Positions 25,846 to 34,333 of a stretch of 64,000 nucleotides of DNA are shown one piece after another. Both the position numbers and the translations under genes were made by a program. This DNA comes from Cytobacillus oceanisediminis (lineage in GTDB: Bacteria; Bacillota; Bacilli; Bacillales; Cytobacillaceae). The DNA lies in contig NZ_QGTW01000022.1 of the NCBI RefSeq assembly GCF_003182355.1, positions 1 through 64,000 on the forward strand, read 5' to 3'. Below the pieces are notes generated by a model. That model had not been told where the DNA came from, did no database searches, and saw only the letters and a list, made by a program, of their open reading frames with translations. Within the stretch, counting starts at the first letter, position 1. Every line of letters starts with the position of its first letter.

Positions 25846-27663
25846 ATGGCAAACGAAACAACGGTAAAAAAACTTCCTGCAAGAAGCGAGATTGCAGCAG
25901 AAGATACTTGGCGTCTTGAAGACATTTTTTCGGCAGATGATGATTGGGATAAAGAATATAAAGAAGTAGAGAAACTAATTCCTGAAGCGGGCAATTATCA
26001 GGGCAAGCTTGGTGAAAGTGCTGGAACCTTATACGAAGCCCTGCAGTTTCAGGATCATTTATTATCACGCCTCGGGAAGCTATATACATATGCCCATATG
26101 CGTTATGACCAGGATACAACAAATTCTTTTTACCAGGGTATGGATGACAGGATTAAAAATCTATACTCGGAAGCTGCCAGTACATTGGCTTATATTGTGC
26201 CAGAACTGCTTGCAGTTGATGAGCAAAAGGTTGCCGGTTTTCTAGAAGAAAAGAAAGAACTTCAGCTATATAAGCATTCTCTTGAGGAAATTAATCTTCA
26301 AAGGCCGCATGTATTATCTGCTGAGCAGGAGGCGCTGCTGGCTCAGGCTTCCGAAGTGCTTGGGGCGTCCAGCAATACATTTGGCATGCTGAATAATGCT
26401 GACCTGGAATTTCCGTCCATTAAGGATGAAAATGGTGAGGAAGTAGAAATAACACATGGACGATTTATCCGCTTTCTTGAAAGTGATGATCAGCGTGTCC
26501 GACACGATGCCTTTAAAGCTGTGTACGGCACTTACGGGAAGTTCCGCAATACGTTCGCAAGCACTTTGAGCGGGAATATTAAGAAGGACAATTTCAACGC
26601 TAAGATTCGAAACTATGATTCAGCACGCCATGCGGCACTGGCAGCCAATAATATTCCTGAAAGTGTTTATGAAAATTTAGTTAACACCATCAACAATAAT
26701 CTTCATCTCCTTCACCGCTATGTGAAACTGCGCAAGAAGGTTTTAGGCGTTGATGAGCTTCATATGTATGATCTATACACACCATTGGTTAAAGAAGTAA
26801 AAATGGAAATACCTTATGATGAAGCAAAGGATTTAATTCTTAAAGGATTAAAACCGCTTGGCGGGGATTATTTAAATATCTTAAAAGAAGGATTTGAAAA
26901 CCGCTGGGTGGATGTCCATGAAAATAAAGGGAAAAGAAGCGGTGCCTATTCTTCCGGGACATATGGAACCAATCCATATATCCTGATGAACTGGCAGGAT
27001 AATGTGAATAATTTGTTTACCCTTGCCCATGAATTTGGGCATTCCGTACACAGTTATTACACTCGCAAACACCAGCCATATCCATATGGAAATTATTCAA
27101 TCTTTGTTGCTGAGGTGGCCTCTACCTGCAATGAAGCTCTTTTAAATGACTATTTGCTTAAAACCATTGATGATGATAAGAAGCGTTTATATTTGCTGAA
27201 CCATTACCTTGAAGGCTTTAGAGGAACTGTTTTCCGCCAGACAATGTTTGCGGAGTTTGAGCATATGCTCCATAAAAAGGCGCAAAGCAATGAAGCTTTG
27301 ACTGCGGATTCATTAACAAAGGAGTATTATGAACTTAACAAGAAATATTTTGGGGAAGAAGACATTATAATCGATGAAGAAATTGGGCTTGAATGGTCAA
27401 GAATTCCCCATTTCTATTACAATTATTATGTATATCAATATGCAACTGGATTTAGCGCAGCAACAGCGTTAAGCAAACAAATCCTAGAGGAAGGCCAGCC
27501 TGCAGTCGACAGATATATTGAGTTCCTAAAGTCCGGAAGCTCAGATTATCCGATCGAAGTCCTGAAAAAAGCGGGCGTCGATATGACGAGCAGCAAGCCA
27601 ATTGAAGATGCATGCAAAGTTTTTGAAGAAAAGCTGAACGAAATGGAGAGCCTGCTTTCATAA
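25846..27663 (+). CDS. pepF: Oligoendopeptidase F
   Basis: Cytoplasmic M3-family zinc metallopeptidase that degrades short peptides, a natural partner to the App and Opp importers. 605 aa, the usual length. The zinc site H395-E-F-G-H399 is followed by a third ligand Glu in FVAEVASTCNE. The C-terminal YVYQYATGFSAATALS segment of PepF is present. RBS AATGGAGGATGAAG precedes the ATG. Independent unit with its own terminator. Confidence 0.95.
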   Translation: MANETTVKKLPARSEIAAEDTWRLEDIFSADDDWDKEYKEVEKLIPEAGNYQGKLGESAGTLYEALQFQDHLLSRLGKLYTYAHMRYDQDTTNSFYQGMDDRIKNLYSEAASTLAYIVPELLAVDEQKVAGFLEEKKELQLYKHSLEEINLQRPHVLSAEQEALLAQASEVLGASSNTFGMLNNADLEFPSIKDENGEEVEITHGRFIRFLESDDQRVRHDAFKAVYGTYGKFRNTFASTLSGNIKKDNFNAKIRNYDSARHAALAANNIPESVYENLVNTINNNLHLLHRYVKLRKKVLGVDELHMYDLYTPLVKEVKMEIPYDEAKDLILKGLKPLGGDYLNILKEGFENRWVDVHENKGKRSGAYSSGTYGTNPYILMNWQDNVNNLFTLAHEFGHSVHSYYTRKHQPYPYGNYSIFVAEVASTCNEALLNDYLLKTIDDDKKRLYLLNHYLEGFRGTVFRQTMFAEFEHMLHKKAQSNEALTADSLTKEYYELNKKYFGEEDIIIDEEIGLEWSRIPHFYYNYYVYQYATGFSAATALSKQILEEGQPAVDRYIEFLKSGSSDYPIEVLKKAGVDMTSSKPIEDACKVFEEKLNEMESLLS

Positions 27664-27667
27664 TAAT

Positions 27668-27700
27668 AAAGGGACCAGTCAAATTGTCTGGTCCCTTTTT
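27668..27700 (+). terminator. Terminator after pepF
   Basis: AAAGGGACCAG, loop, CTGGTCCCTTTTT. Confidence 0.92.
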
Positions 27701-27707
27701 GATTTGG

Positions 27708-27881
27708 TTAGAAGCCTTTAAACCGCCTGCGGTCATTCAAATACAATAAAAGGATCAGCAGGGATACAAATAGAAGGGGAGAGGTAATAAAAATAGGGAT
27801 GAGTTTCATTAAACCAAAAATATTTAAAATAAAGGAGAGCAAAATGAGTACGAGCATGACGATGATCGGCAGTTTTTTCAT
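27708..27881 (-). CDS. Small two-pass membrane protein, 57 aa
   Basis: A minus-strand ORF that starts MKKLPIIVMLVLILLSFIL, has a second hydrophobic stretch (ITSPLLFVSLLILLLYL) and ends in a basic NDRRRFKGF tail. The ribosome binding site AAGGAGGAGACC is excellent at 8 nt, which supports translation. It lies between pepF and roxS. Function unknown; the topology suggests a tiny membrane-inserted peptide. Confidence 0.75.
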   Translation of the reverse strand: MKKLPIIVMLVLILLSFILNIFGLMKLIPIFITSPLLFVSLLILLLYLNDRRRFKGF

Positions 27882-28005
27882 TTATGGTCTCCTCCTTATC
27901 TTATTGTTTTCATAGATCCGTCTTTGTAAGGGAACTACAGTTAGAAGAACATTTTGTATAATCTTATGCGTTTGTCCGATCTATCATGACTGGATTATGA
28001 CAATA

Positions 28006-28058
28006 TTGTGAAAAGGCACACAAACTTATTGTTTTGCTTGTTTCTTTCATGGTATATT
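28006..28058 (+). promoter_or_regulatory. roxS promoter with Rex operator
   Basis: 28006-28023 reads TTGTGAAAAGGCACACAA. The left half TTGTGAAA and right CACAA match the Rex operator TTGTGAAATATTTCACAA. It abuts a promoter TTGTTT (28029-28034), 18 nt, TATATT (28053-28058). Rex represses under high NAD+/NADH and is a reported regulator of roxS in B. subtilis. Confidence 0.7.
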
Positions 28059-28066
28059 ACAGGTGT

Positions 28067-28184
28067 GAAGTTGATCACAGGCAAACATATACCCCTTTGT
28101 TTGATCGTGAAAAATTTCTCCCATCCCCTTTGTTCGTATAAATAATCCGAAAAAAGCCGTGCTCAAAATCTGCATGGTTTTTTT
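28067..28184 (+). ncRNA. roxS: Small regulatory RNA RoxS (RsaE)
   Basis: A transcript of about 118 nt with the signature of RoxS/RsaE: AACATATACCCCTTTGTTTG, then GTGAAAAATTTCTCCCATCC and CCTTTGTT, i.e. two C-rich regulatory regions. It ends in a 13-bp terminator hairpin (about 28151-28184, AAAAAAGCCGTGC paired with GCATGGTTTTTTT). RoxS is a trans-acting RNA that represses central-metabolism messages (TCA-cycle functions and others) through the C-rich loops; it is controlled by ResD and Rex in Bacillus and SrrAB in staphylococci. The start is placed 8 nt after the -10 box. It is followed by the converging spxH operon. Confidence 0.85.
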
Positions 28185-28223
28185 CATTAAAAAGGCCATA
28201 TCCTTTTGGCTCTGTTAAAATAG

Positions 28224-28252
28224 AAAAAGCTGTGCACTCTGCACAGCTTTTT
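28224..28252. terminator. Terminator of yjbI-spxH
   Basis: AAAAAGCTGTGCA, tiny loop, TGCACAGCTTTTT; symmetrical, also able to stop transcription from roxS. Confidence 0.88.
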
Positions 28253-28253
28253 G

Positions 28254-29129
28254 CTAACCTATATATTTCCAAAACTTCCCGTACTTAGCTGGAATATGTT
28301 CAACTACCTGTTTTAACTGCAGCTTTTTCATTTCCCGGTTTACTTCGCTATCTGACATACCGTATACAACTGATATTTCCTTGCTTGCGACAAGCTTAAA
28401 ATATTTTAAGAAATATTCAAGCGGTGGAAGGGGAGATCGCTCTGGCTTTGCAGGCAGCATTTCTTCCAAAATCTGTTCATAAATTTCATAAGGATAATAA
28501 CCGGTAACTTTGATTCCTTCTTCTTCAATATTCTCATTGAAGAAGACAAGGGTTGGGATTTCCTGGACATCCATTTCAGCGGTTATTTTTAAGTCACATT
28601 GAAAAGCTTTAGCTGCACTATCTGAATGGATATCAGAAACAAACTCGACTACATCAAGACCGACACCTTTTGCACAATCCTTTAGTACCTCAAAGTTGGA
28701 GACATTCTGTTTCTCAAGAAACAAAACCTCCTGAAGCTTGCGTAAAAATTTGATCCCCGCTTTTCTGCCCTGCAATTCCGCTGCTTTAATTGCAATGGAT
28801 GCAAGATGGGGAGAGGAAATTGGATTCTCAAACCAGACGCTTCCATCGCAAGACATCCCGGAGCGGCTTGCTGTTTTTTCCCACAAGTCCGCAATGTTTT
28901 CGTAATTTTGCCTTTTTCCCATATTTAAGGTTGCCAACCGGCCGCTTAATACATGCTTTATTGAAAAATAACGGCCATACTCGATCAGCAGCTTTTTAAT
29001 GATCGGCTCCAATGCCCAGCATTCCGGACAAAGGGGATCGACGAACATATATACTTCAATCGGCTTTTTCTCACTGCCGTGGCAATGCGGAGAGGCCAGC
29101 TTTTTTTCATATGATTCCCGCTTGTTCAC
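28254..29129 (-). CDS. spxH: SpxH (YjbH), ClpXP adaptor
   Basis: DsbA-like thioredoxin-fold adaptor that presents Spx to ClpXP in unstressed cells. 291 aa. The thioredoxin-type CXXC is at residues 34-37 (DPLCPECW), after a His/Cys-rich N-terminus (HCHGSE) that binds zinc in the family. The C-terminal part (YPYEIYEQILEEML) is typical of YjbH. Its ATG overlaps the yjbI stop by four bases (ATGA), so the two are translationally coupled. The substrate gene spx is 5.5 kb upstream in this window. Confidence 0.93.
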   Translation of the reverse strand: MNKRESYEKKLASPHCHGSEKKPIEVYMFVDPLCPECWALEPIIKKLLIEYGRYFSIKHVLSGRLATLNMGKRQNYENIADLWEKTASRSGMSCDGSVWFENPISSPHLASIAIKAAELQGRKAGIKFLRKLQEVLFLEKQNVSNFEVLKDCAKGVGLDVVEFVSDIHSDSAAKAFQCDLKITAEMDVQEIPTLVFFNENIEEEGIKVTGYYPYEIYEQILEEMLPAKPERSPLPPLEYFLKYFKLVASKEISVVYGMSDSEVNREMKKLQLKQVVEHIPAKYGKFWKYIG

Positions 29130-29530
29130 GAGCCTTCACCTTTCACATCGTTTTCAGGTGTATTAATCATATGCTGGGCAGTAAGAACAAGCCTTGCAAA
29201 AAAGTCCTCCCGCAAAGGACCCCCAAGCCCTACTTCATCCATTGCGCTATCCATGCAGGAAAGCCAAGCCCTGGCCCTGGTTTCCGTTATTGGGAAAGGC
29301 AAGTGCCTGGCACGCAGCATTGGATGACCATGTTCTGAAGTATATAATGGAGGCCCCCCTAAATATTGGGTCATGAATTGTTTTTGTTTTCTGGCTGTCT
29401 CTGTCAGGTCATCTGGAAAAATAGGAACGAGATCAGGATGTTGTCCTACGCGCCGGTAAAAAGCGTCTATAAGCTGGTGGAGCTTTTCCTCGCCAATAGC
29501 GTCGAAGGGAGTGTGCATTTTCTCGGCCAT
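29126..29530 (-). CDS. yjbI: Truncated haemoglobin YjbI (group II, trHbO)
   Basis: A 134-aa 2-on-2 globin. The proximal-histidine helix is seen around EHGHPMLRARHLPFPIT, and the CD/E region FPDDLTETARKQKQFMTQYLGGPPLY fits the trHbO group, with the usual YLGGP motif. The haem protein probably handles oxygen, NO or peroxide. RBS AAAAGGAGTTTTAAAT. It lies directly before spxH with a 4-base overlap, as in B. subtilis, which ties a redox haem protein to the Spx adaptor. Confidence 0.92.
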   Translation of the reverse strand: MAEKMHTPFDAIGEEKLHQLIDAFYRRVGQHPDLVPIFPDDLTETARKQKQFMTQYLGGPPLYTSEHGHPMLRARHLPFPITETRARAWLSCMDSAMDEVGLGGPLREDFFARLVLTAQHMINTPENDVKGEGS

Positions 29531-29760
29531 ATTTAAAACTCCTTTTATGAGTTAGTTCATTAAATCAAAATCTTCCTATTTAATATTTATCTGTTTATAT
29601 TCTATCAATGAGACATTTATATCTCAAACAAATAGCTTACAGCAGAACTTTAGCTTTGGAAATGACCTGGCTATTGCACTGAATCTTTCTTTTAGTATGA
29701 GTTAACAGCATAGCATCAATCCGGGTGAAAGATAAAACAATAGCCTAACGAGGACATGAC

Positions 29761-29793
29761 AAAAGCCGCCTCGCTAAAAAACAGGCGGTTTTT
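29761..29793. terminator. Terminator downstream of yjbJ
   Basis: AAAAGCCGCCT, loop, AGGCGGTTTTT; it works in either direction and ends the minus-strand transglycosylase gene. Confidence 0.8.
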
Positions 29794-29804
29794 CTATACA
29801 ATTT

Positions 29805-30443
29805 TTAAGCTATAAAAGATGCGGTTATCTTTTTTATGTAGTTCAGTGTCTCCTTAAAAGGGGGAACACCGCCGTACTTATCTACATTTCCGGGACCTGC
29901 ATTATAGGCGGCAAGTGCCAATTCAATATTATCCCCATACCTGTCCATCATTTGGCGAAGATATTTTACCCCGCCAAATATGTTTTCCGCTGGGTCAAAT
30001 ATATTTTTTACGCCAAGGCCCCTGGCGGTTTCGGGCATAAGCTGCATCAGGCCTGAAGCGCCTGCCTGGCTAACGGCATTTGGATTAAAATTCGATTCTT
30101 GTTTGATAACAGATTTAATTAAATGAATAGGTACATTAAACATGTCTGAAGCTTTTTGAATCAAATCATCAAAATCTCCAGTTGACGATCCGGCAATTTT
30201 TGTAAGCTTTACCGGAGGCAGGGCAGCAGCATTCAATCGATTATTTTCAGTCAGGTTAAAGTAAGGCTCCAGGGAAGCAATAGTGCCAAGTCCCCCAGTA
30301 ACTTGGGAAGATTGGACACCAGCCGGTACAAGACCTGTTAAAAGCTGTTGAAACAAAGGGCTAGAGTTGTGATTTTGCTTTACATGGTTAAAGCCTTGAA
30401 GAGCCTGCAATTCAAGCATGATTTTCATTTGATTTACATTCAT
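29805..30443 (-). CDS. yjbJ: Lytic transglycosylase YjbJ (SLT domain)
   Basis: Peptidoglycan lytic transglycosylase. 212 aa from the ATG that follows AAGGAGTTTTACT; the frame is open 18 nt further. The N-terminal 100 residues are variable, and the C-terminal SLT domain shows the catalytic Glu in IKQESNFNPNAVSQAGASG, then LMQLMPETARGLGV and ALAAYNAGPGNVDKYGG, which is the complete goose-lysozyme-like fold. There is no classical signal peptide. Role in wall turnover is inferred from the family. Confidence 0.9.
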   Translation of the reverse strand: MNVNQMKIMLELQALQGFNHVKQNHNSSPLFQQLLTGLVPAGVQSSQVTGGLGTIASLEPYFNLTENNRLNAAALPPVKLTKIAGSSTGDFDDLIQKASDMFNVPIHLIKSVIKQESNFNPNAVSQAGASGLMQLMPETARGLGVKNIFDPAENIFGGVKYLRQMMDRYGDNIELALAAYNAGPGNVDKYGGVPPFKETLNYIKKITASFIA

Positions 30444-30481
30444 AGTAAAACTCCTTGGCAAAAGGGAAACTTCCTTATTGT

Positions 30482-31069
30482 TTATTCCTTTTGCTGTCTA
30501 TATTTTTCATTATAGAAACGCTTAATTTTATTTTCGGTTTTCCTGACAGGAATGTTTAGCTGTTTAAGCAGATTAAGAAAAATGGTTTCGCCTTCTTCTC
30601 TATTGCCCGCTTCATATTCTATCTCAAAATCTTCCTTTTTTAAATATCGGCTGTGATCTAATACAGCTAGTCCGTTCAAATAATTTTTTTCTGCCCGGGT
30701 GGTTGAAAGTGAGCCGAAGTATTGAAGATTATCAGGATTTACACCCAATTCCTCGATTGCCTTTTTTATTTGTTCAAAAGGAATTTTTCCTTTTTTTAAT
30801 ACCTGCTGGGCCTCAGACTCTGTAAGGTTTTCAGTGGTTTCCAAAAGCCCTTCCGGGTGAGGCTGCTTTAGCGTCATTTCAAATGATTCATTTTTCCGTC
30901 TTATTCTTAGCGCGCTGGCATGAGATTTTAATGAAAATTCAGGTGTATCAAAGTAATGGTTTACCTGTTCGGTAAAATCTTGTTCATTGATCCCCAAAAA
31001 CTTCCTTAATGTTGAAAATTCATCTTTTGTGATCATGTTTTTAAATTCAATCTCAATATTTTTGGACAA
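30482..31069 (-). CDS. yjbK: YjbK, CYTH-domain protein
   Basis: 195-aa CYTH-superfamily protein (adenylate-cyclase-IV / thiamine-triphosphatase fold). The EIEFKN motif (EXEXK signature) is at the very N-terminus, and paired acidic and basic residues along the tunnel fold are seen in ALRIRRK, EMTLKQP, LDHSRYL and DFEIEYE. It probably binds or hydrolyses triphosphate or polyphosphate substrates. The TTG at 31069 is chosen because GAGGTG lies 7 nt before it; a GTG three codons earlier overlaps that site. It clusters with yjbL, relQ and nadK as in B. subtilis. Confidence 0.88.
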   Translation of the reverse strand: MSKNIEIEFKNMITKDEFSTLRKFLGINEQDFTEQVNHYFDTPEFSLKSHASALRIRRKNESFEMTLKQPHPEGLLETTENLTESEAQQVLKKGKIPFEQIKKAIEELGVNPDNLQYFGSLSTTRAEKNYLNGLAVLDHSRYLKKEDFEIEYEAGNREEGETIFLNLLKQLNIPVRKTENKIKRFYNEKYRQQKE

Positions 31070-31224
31070 GCTTAACACCTCAATTAAAAGCTATTTCTTT
31101 TATTATCTCCTTCATGAGCCATGACTTCAATCTTTGAGATTTTTTATTCTCCTGTGATAAAGTAAAACTCAATTAGTGGGAAAATCCTTTCATTAAAGTT
31201 TGCTAGTTGAACCAATCGGGTTTT

Positions 31225-31297
31225 TACGGGCAGTAAGTCCCCGCAATTCTTCTTTGAATTATCCAGGACTAATACGTGGGACTTTTACTGCCCGTTA
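31225..31297. repeat. Palindromic intergenic repeat before yjbL
   Basis: ACGGGCAGTAAGTCCC and GGGACTTTTACTGCCCGT form the ends of a 70-bp imperfect palindrome, with flanking TTTT/TTAA. Its form (TACTGCCCGT ends) is like palindromic repeats seen between genes in other Bacillaceae, possibly MITE-like. Only this copy was noticed in the window. Confidence 0.55.
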
Positions 31298-31336
31298 ATC
31301 TGCGATAAAATAGTAAATGACTATGGAGGTAGAAAA

Positions 31337-31699
31337 ATGAAACAAAAACTAACAGTTGAAAAAGCAGAAATAAAACAAAATGAATTATTTTTAGGGCTAG
31401 TGGATGGATCTGTTTCAGGTATGAAAGCAACGGAGCAAATATTGGCTGATTCTGACAATCTGTCATTTATTTACATATTAGATAATAACGAAGAATATAC
31501 ATATATTTCCCTTCCTGATTCTGTATGGCCGGAGTTAAAAAAGGCTTATGATGGCAATTTGCCTGTTTATGTAACTGATCAAAGTGAACGGCTGCTGCTC
31601 AAAGGTTTCCATGAGGAATTAGGAGATTTAATAGAAAATATTAGAGGCAACAGCAATTATGGTGAGGAAATGGTTGCAAAAGTGGAGAGTATATTTTAG
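31337..31699 (+). CDS. yjbL: YjbL, UPF0738 family protein
   Basis: 120-aa soluble protein of unknown function, matching YjbL (UPF0738) in length, sequence style (LPDSVWPELKKAYDGNLPVY, LKGFHEELGDLIENIRGNSN) and position between yjbK and relQ. RBS TGGAGGTAGAAA. No catalytic motif is visible. Confidence 0.82.
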   Translation: MKQKLTVEKAEIKQNELFLGLVDGSVSGMKATEQILADSDNLSFIYILDNNEEYTYISLPDSVWPELKKAYDGNLPVYVTDQSERLLLKGFHEELGDLIENIRGNSNYGEEMVAKVESIF

Positions 31700-31760
31700 T
31701 GAGTGTTTAATAGCCGTTAAACAAGGATAAAGAGGCAAATATATTTTTCAAAGAAACCGT

Positions 31761-31806
31761 GTGCCTGGATGTCTTATATATGCATATCCAGGCATCTCTC
31801 TCTTTT
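31761..31806 (+). terminator. Terminator between yjbL and relQ
   Basis: TGCCTGGATGTC and CATATCCAGGCA arms are followed by a pyrimidine-rich TCTCTCTCTTTT tail. It is weaker than a canonical T-run. Confidence 0.55.
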
Positions 31807-31830
31807 ACTTCGGATGTGGTGGTGTTGCAG

Positions 31831-32469
31831 GTGAAGCATTGGGATTTATTTTTGGCGCCGTATAAGCAGGCGGTTGAAGAATTAAAAGTAAAACTAAAAG
31901 GGATGAGAAGCCAATTTGAAATGGATTCTTCCCATTCTCCGATTGAATTTGTTACTGGAAGGGTAAAGCCAATTGCAAGCATTTTGGATAAAGCCAATCA
32001 AAAAGGGATCCCCCTTGATAAATTGGAATCCGAGATGCAGGATATTGCCGGTGTCCGGATGATGTGCCAATTTGTAGATGATATTAAAAGGGTTGTTGAA
32101 CTCTTAAGGCAAAGGAACGACTTTGAAATTGTGGAAGAAAGAGATTACATCTCCCATAAAAAAGCAAGCGGGTACCGGTCTTACCATGTTGTAATTTGTT
32201 ATCCCGTCCAGACGATCAAAGGGGAGAAGAAAATTCTCGCAGAAATTCAGATAAGGACACTGGCAATGAATTTCTGGGCAACCGTAGAACATTCCCTAAA
32301 TTATAAATATAAGGGCCAGTTTCCTGAAGATATTCAGATGAGACTGCAAAGGGCTGCAGAAGCAGCTTTCAGGCTCGATGAAGAAATGTCTCTTATCCGC
32401 GGTGAAATTCAGGATGCCCAGGCGTTTTTTACAAGAAAAAGGGAAAAGCAGCAAAAGCAAGATAACTGA
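31831..32469 (+). CDS. yjbM: Small alarmone synthetase RelQ (YjbM)
   Basis: Single-domain (p)ppGpp synthetase that transfers pyrophosphate from ATP to GDP or GTP. 212 aa from the GTG at 31831 (KHWDLFLAPYKQAVEELK), matching the 211-aa B. subtilis protein; GGTGGTG lies just before it. Synthetase motifs: VTGRVKPIASILDK, AGVRMMCQF, RDYISHKKASGYRSYH (substrate loop) and EIQIRTLAMNFWATVEH. No hydrolase or TGS/ACT domains. It is directly followed by nadK, 36 nt away. Confidence 0.95.
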   Translation: MKHWDLFLAPYKQAVEELKVKLKGMRSQFEMDSSHSPIEFVTGRVKPIASILDKANQKGIPLDKLESEMQDIAGVRMMCQFVDDIKRVVELLRQRNDFEIVEERDYISHKKASGYRSYHVVICYPVQTIKGEKKILAEIQIRTLAMNFWATVEHSLNYKYKGQFPEDIQMRLQRAAEAAFRLDEEMSLIRGEIQDAQAFFTRKREKQQKQDN

Positions 32470-32505
32470 ACAGGACGTCTATTCTAAAAGAGGAGCTTGG
32501 AAACG

Positions 32506-33300
32506 ATGAAATTTGCCATTACCTCAAAAGGAGATTCAAAATCAAATACGCTCATGCACAAAATGAGAACCTATTTATTGGACTTCGAGCTTACATATGA
32601 CGAAGAACAGCCTGATATTGTCATATCGGTAGGCGGGGACGGCACTTTGCTCTATGCCTTTCACCGATATAGCAGCCGTCTTGATAAAACCGCGTTTGTG
32701 GGGATACATACTGGCCATTTGGGATTTTATGCAGACTGGGTGCCTGAGGAAATCGAAAAGCTTGTGATTGCAATTGCCAAGACACCTTACCAAGTGATTG
32801 AATATCCGCTGCTCGAAGTGATCATCCGCTATCAGCATGGCGGGAAAGAAACACGCTATCTGGCACTGAATGAATCAACAGTTAAAGCGGTTGAGGGAAC
32901 TCTTGTGATGGATGTCGAAATTCGCGGACAGCACTTTGAGCGGTTCCGCGGGGATGGACTTTGTGTATCGACTCCATCTGGCAGTACAGCATATAACAAA
33001 GCATTGGGAGGAGCGATCCTTCACCCTTCTTTGCCTGCCATCCAGCTTGCTGAAATGGCGTCAATTAATAATAAAGTGTTCCGTACAGTCGGTTCTCCGC
33101 TGGTCCTTCCGGCTCATCATACTTGTATGCTCAAACCGGTAAATGAACCGGATTTTCAGATTACGATTGACCATCTGACTCTACTTCATAAAGATGTAAA
33201 ATCGATTCAGTTCAGGGTGGCGGATGAAAAGATCCGCTTTGCCAGATTCAGGCCATTTCCATTTTGGAAGAGAGTCCACGACTCATTTGTTGCGGATTAA
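32506..33300 (+). CDS. nadK: NAD kinase
   Basis: Phosphorylates NAD to NADP in the cytoplasm. 264 aa, the B. subtilis NadF/PpnKA type, with the diagnostic GGDGTLL motif, the NES-type motif ALNESTVKAVEG and the STPSGSTAYNKALGGA substrate site. The ATG at 32506 follows AGGAG with 10 nt spacing; an upstream TTG in frame is less likely. It forms an operon with relQ and probably yjbO (57 nt downstream). Confidence 0.95.
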   Translation: MKFAITSKGDSKSNTLMHKMRTYLLDFELTYDEEQPDIVISVGGDGTLLYAFHRYSSRLDKTAFVGIHTGHLGFYADWVPEEIEKLVIAIAKTPYQVIEYPLLEVIIRYQHGGKETRYLALNESTVKAVEGTLVMDVEIRGQHFERFRGDGLCVSTPSGSTAYNKALGGAILHPSLPAIQLAEMASINNKVFRTVGSPLVLPAHHTCMLKPVNEPDFQITIDHLTLLHKDVKSIQFRVADEKIRFARFRPFPFWKRVHDSFVAD

Positions 33301-33356
33301 GCAGCTAAGATGAACTTTGTATGGGGAAAGTCTAATAGAACAGGAGCGCAAGCATT

Positions 33357-34253
33357 ATGGCGCGTTTTCAATTGCAATGGGAAATTTCCGCCCAGCAGTC
33401 AGGAAAAATGATCAGGGAATTTCTGAAAGAAAATGATATTTCAAAGACATCACTTACGGATATTAAATTTGCAGGCGGTTTTATTACTGTGAATGATATA
33501 GAAGTGACTGTCCGTTATGAACTAAAAGAAGGAGACGTGCTTAAAGTTGGTTTTCCGGAGGAATCTCCGAGCAAGGGGATGAAGGGGGAAGATTTGCCTC
33601 TGGATATTCTTTATGAGGATGGTTATGTCCTTGTTGTGAATAAACCAGCTGGTATGAGTACGATTCCTTCCAGAGAGCATCCTTCAGGCAGTTTGGCTAA
33701 TCGCCTGATTGGATACTATCAGCGAATAGGGTTAATGTCTACCACGCATATTGTAACTCGGCTGGACAGGGATACCTCTGGTATCGTGCTTATTGCAAAA
33801 CACAGGCATGTACACCATTTGTTCAGCCAGCAGCAGCGATCCAGGGAGATACATAGAATGTATGAAGCATTTGCAGAAGGGGTCCTCAAACAGGATATCG
33901 GTACTATAGAGATGCCGATATCCAGAAGGAAGGAAAGCATTATAGAACGGGAAGTCAATGAAGATGGGCAATATGCTTGCACCCATTATAAGGTTATCAG
34001 CCGAAAAAAAGGTTTTACCCATCTGCGGCTGAAATTGGAAACTGGCAGAACCCATCAAATCAGGGTCCATCTTTCCTGGCTGGGACATCCTTTGGTGGGG
34101 GATGAACTGTATGGAGGAAGGCGGGGCTTCCTTAACCGCCAAGCGCTACATTGCTCCAGCCTTTCCTTCTTTCATCCGTTTTTGCAAAAGACTTTATCGT
34201 TTGAAGAGCCCCTTCCTGAAGATATGCGATGTTTATTATTAAGGCTCTATTAA
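33357..34253 (+). CDS. yjbO: RluA/RluD-family pseudouridine synthase YjbO
   Basis: 298 aa. An N-terminal S4-like RNA-binding part (residues 1-80: FAGGFITVNDIEVTVRYELK) is followed by the catalytic domain with the family signature HIVTRLDRDTSGIVLIAK, in which the Asp of RLDRDTSG is the nucleophile. Later motifs TGRTHQIRVHLSWLGHPLVGD and LHCSSLSF are present. The target RNA position is unknown. RBS ACAGGAGCGCAAGC. Third gene of the relQ-nadK-yjbO cluster, then a terminator. Confidence 0.93.
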   Translation: MARFQLQWEISAQQSGKMIREFLKENDISKTSLTDIKFAGGFITVNDIEVTVRYELKEGDVLKVGFPEESPSKGMKGEDLPLDILYEDGYVLVVNKPAGMSTIPSREHPSGSLANRLIGYYQRIGLMSTTHIVTRLDRDTSGIVLIAKHRHVHHLFSQQQRSREIHRMYEAFAEGVLKQDIGTIEMPISRRKESIIEREVNEDGQYACTHYKVISRKKGFTHLRLKLETGRTHQIRVHLSWLGHPLVGDELYGGRRGFLNRQALHCSSLSFFHPFLQKTLSFEEPLPEDMRCLLLRLY

Positions 34254-34290
34254 ATTTGGAAATCAACAGACGAGTTTATTGAGCTTTTAT

Positions 34291-34320
34291 AAAAAAAGCC
34301 GGTTTTTCCGGCTTTTTTTA
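34291..34320. terminator. Terminator between yjbO and prpE
   Basis: AAAAAAAGCCGG, T-loop, CCGGCTTTTTTTA; usable by both converging genes. Confidence 0.92.
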
Positions 34321-34333
34321 CGTCTTGAATTGT

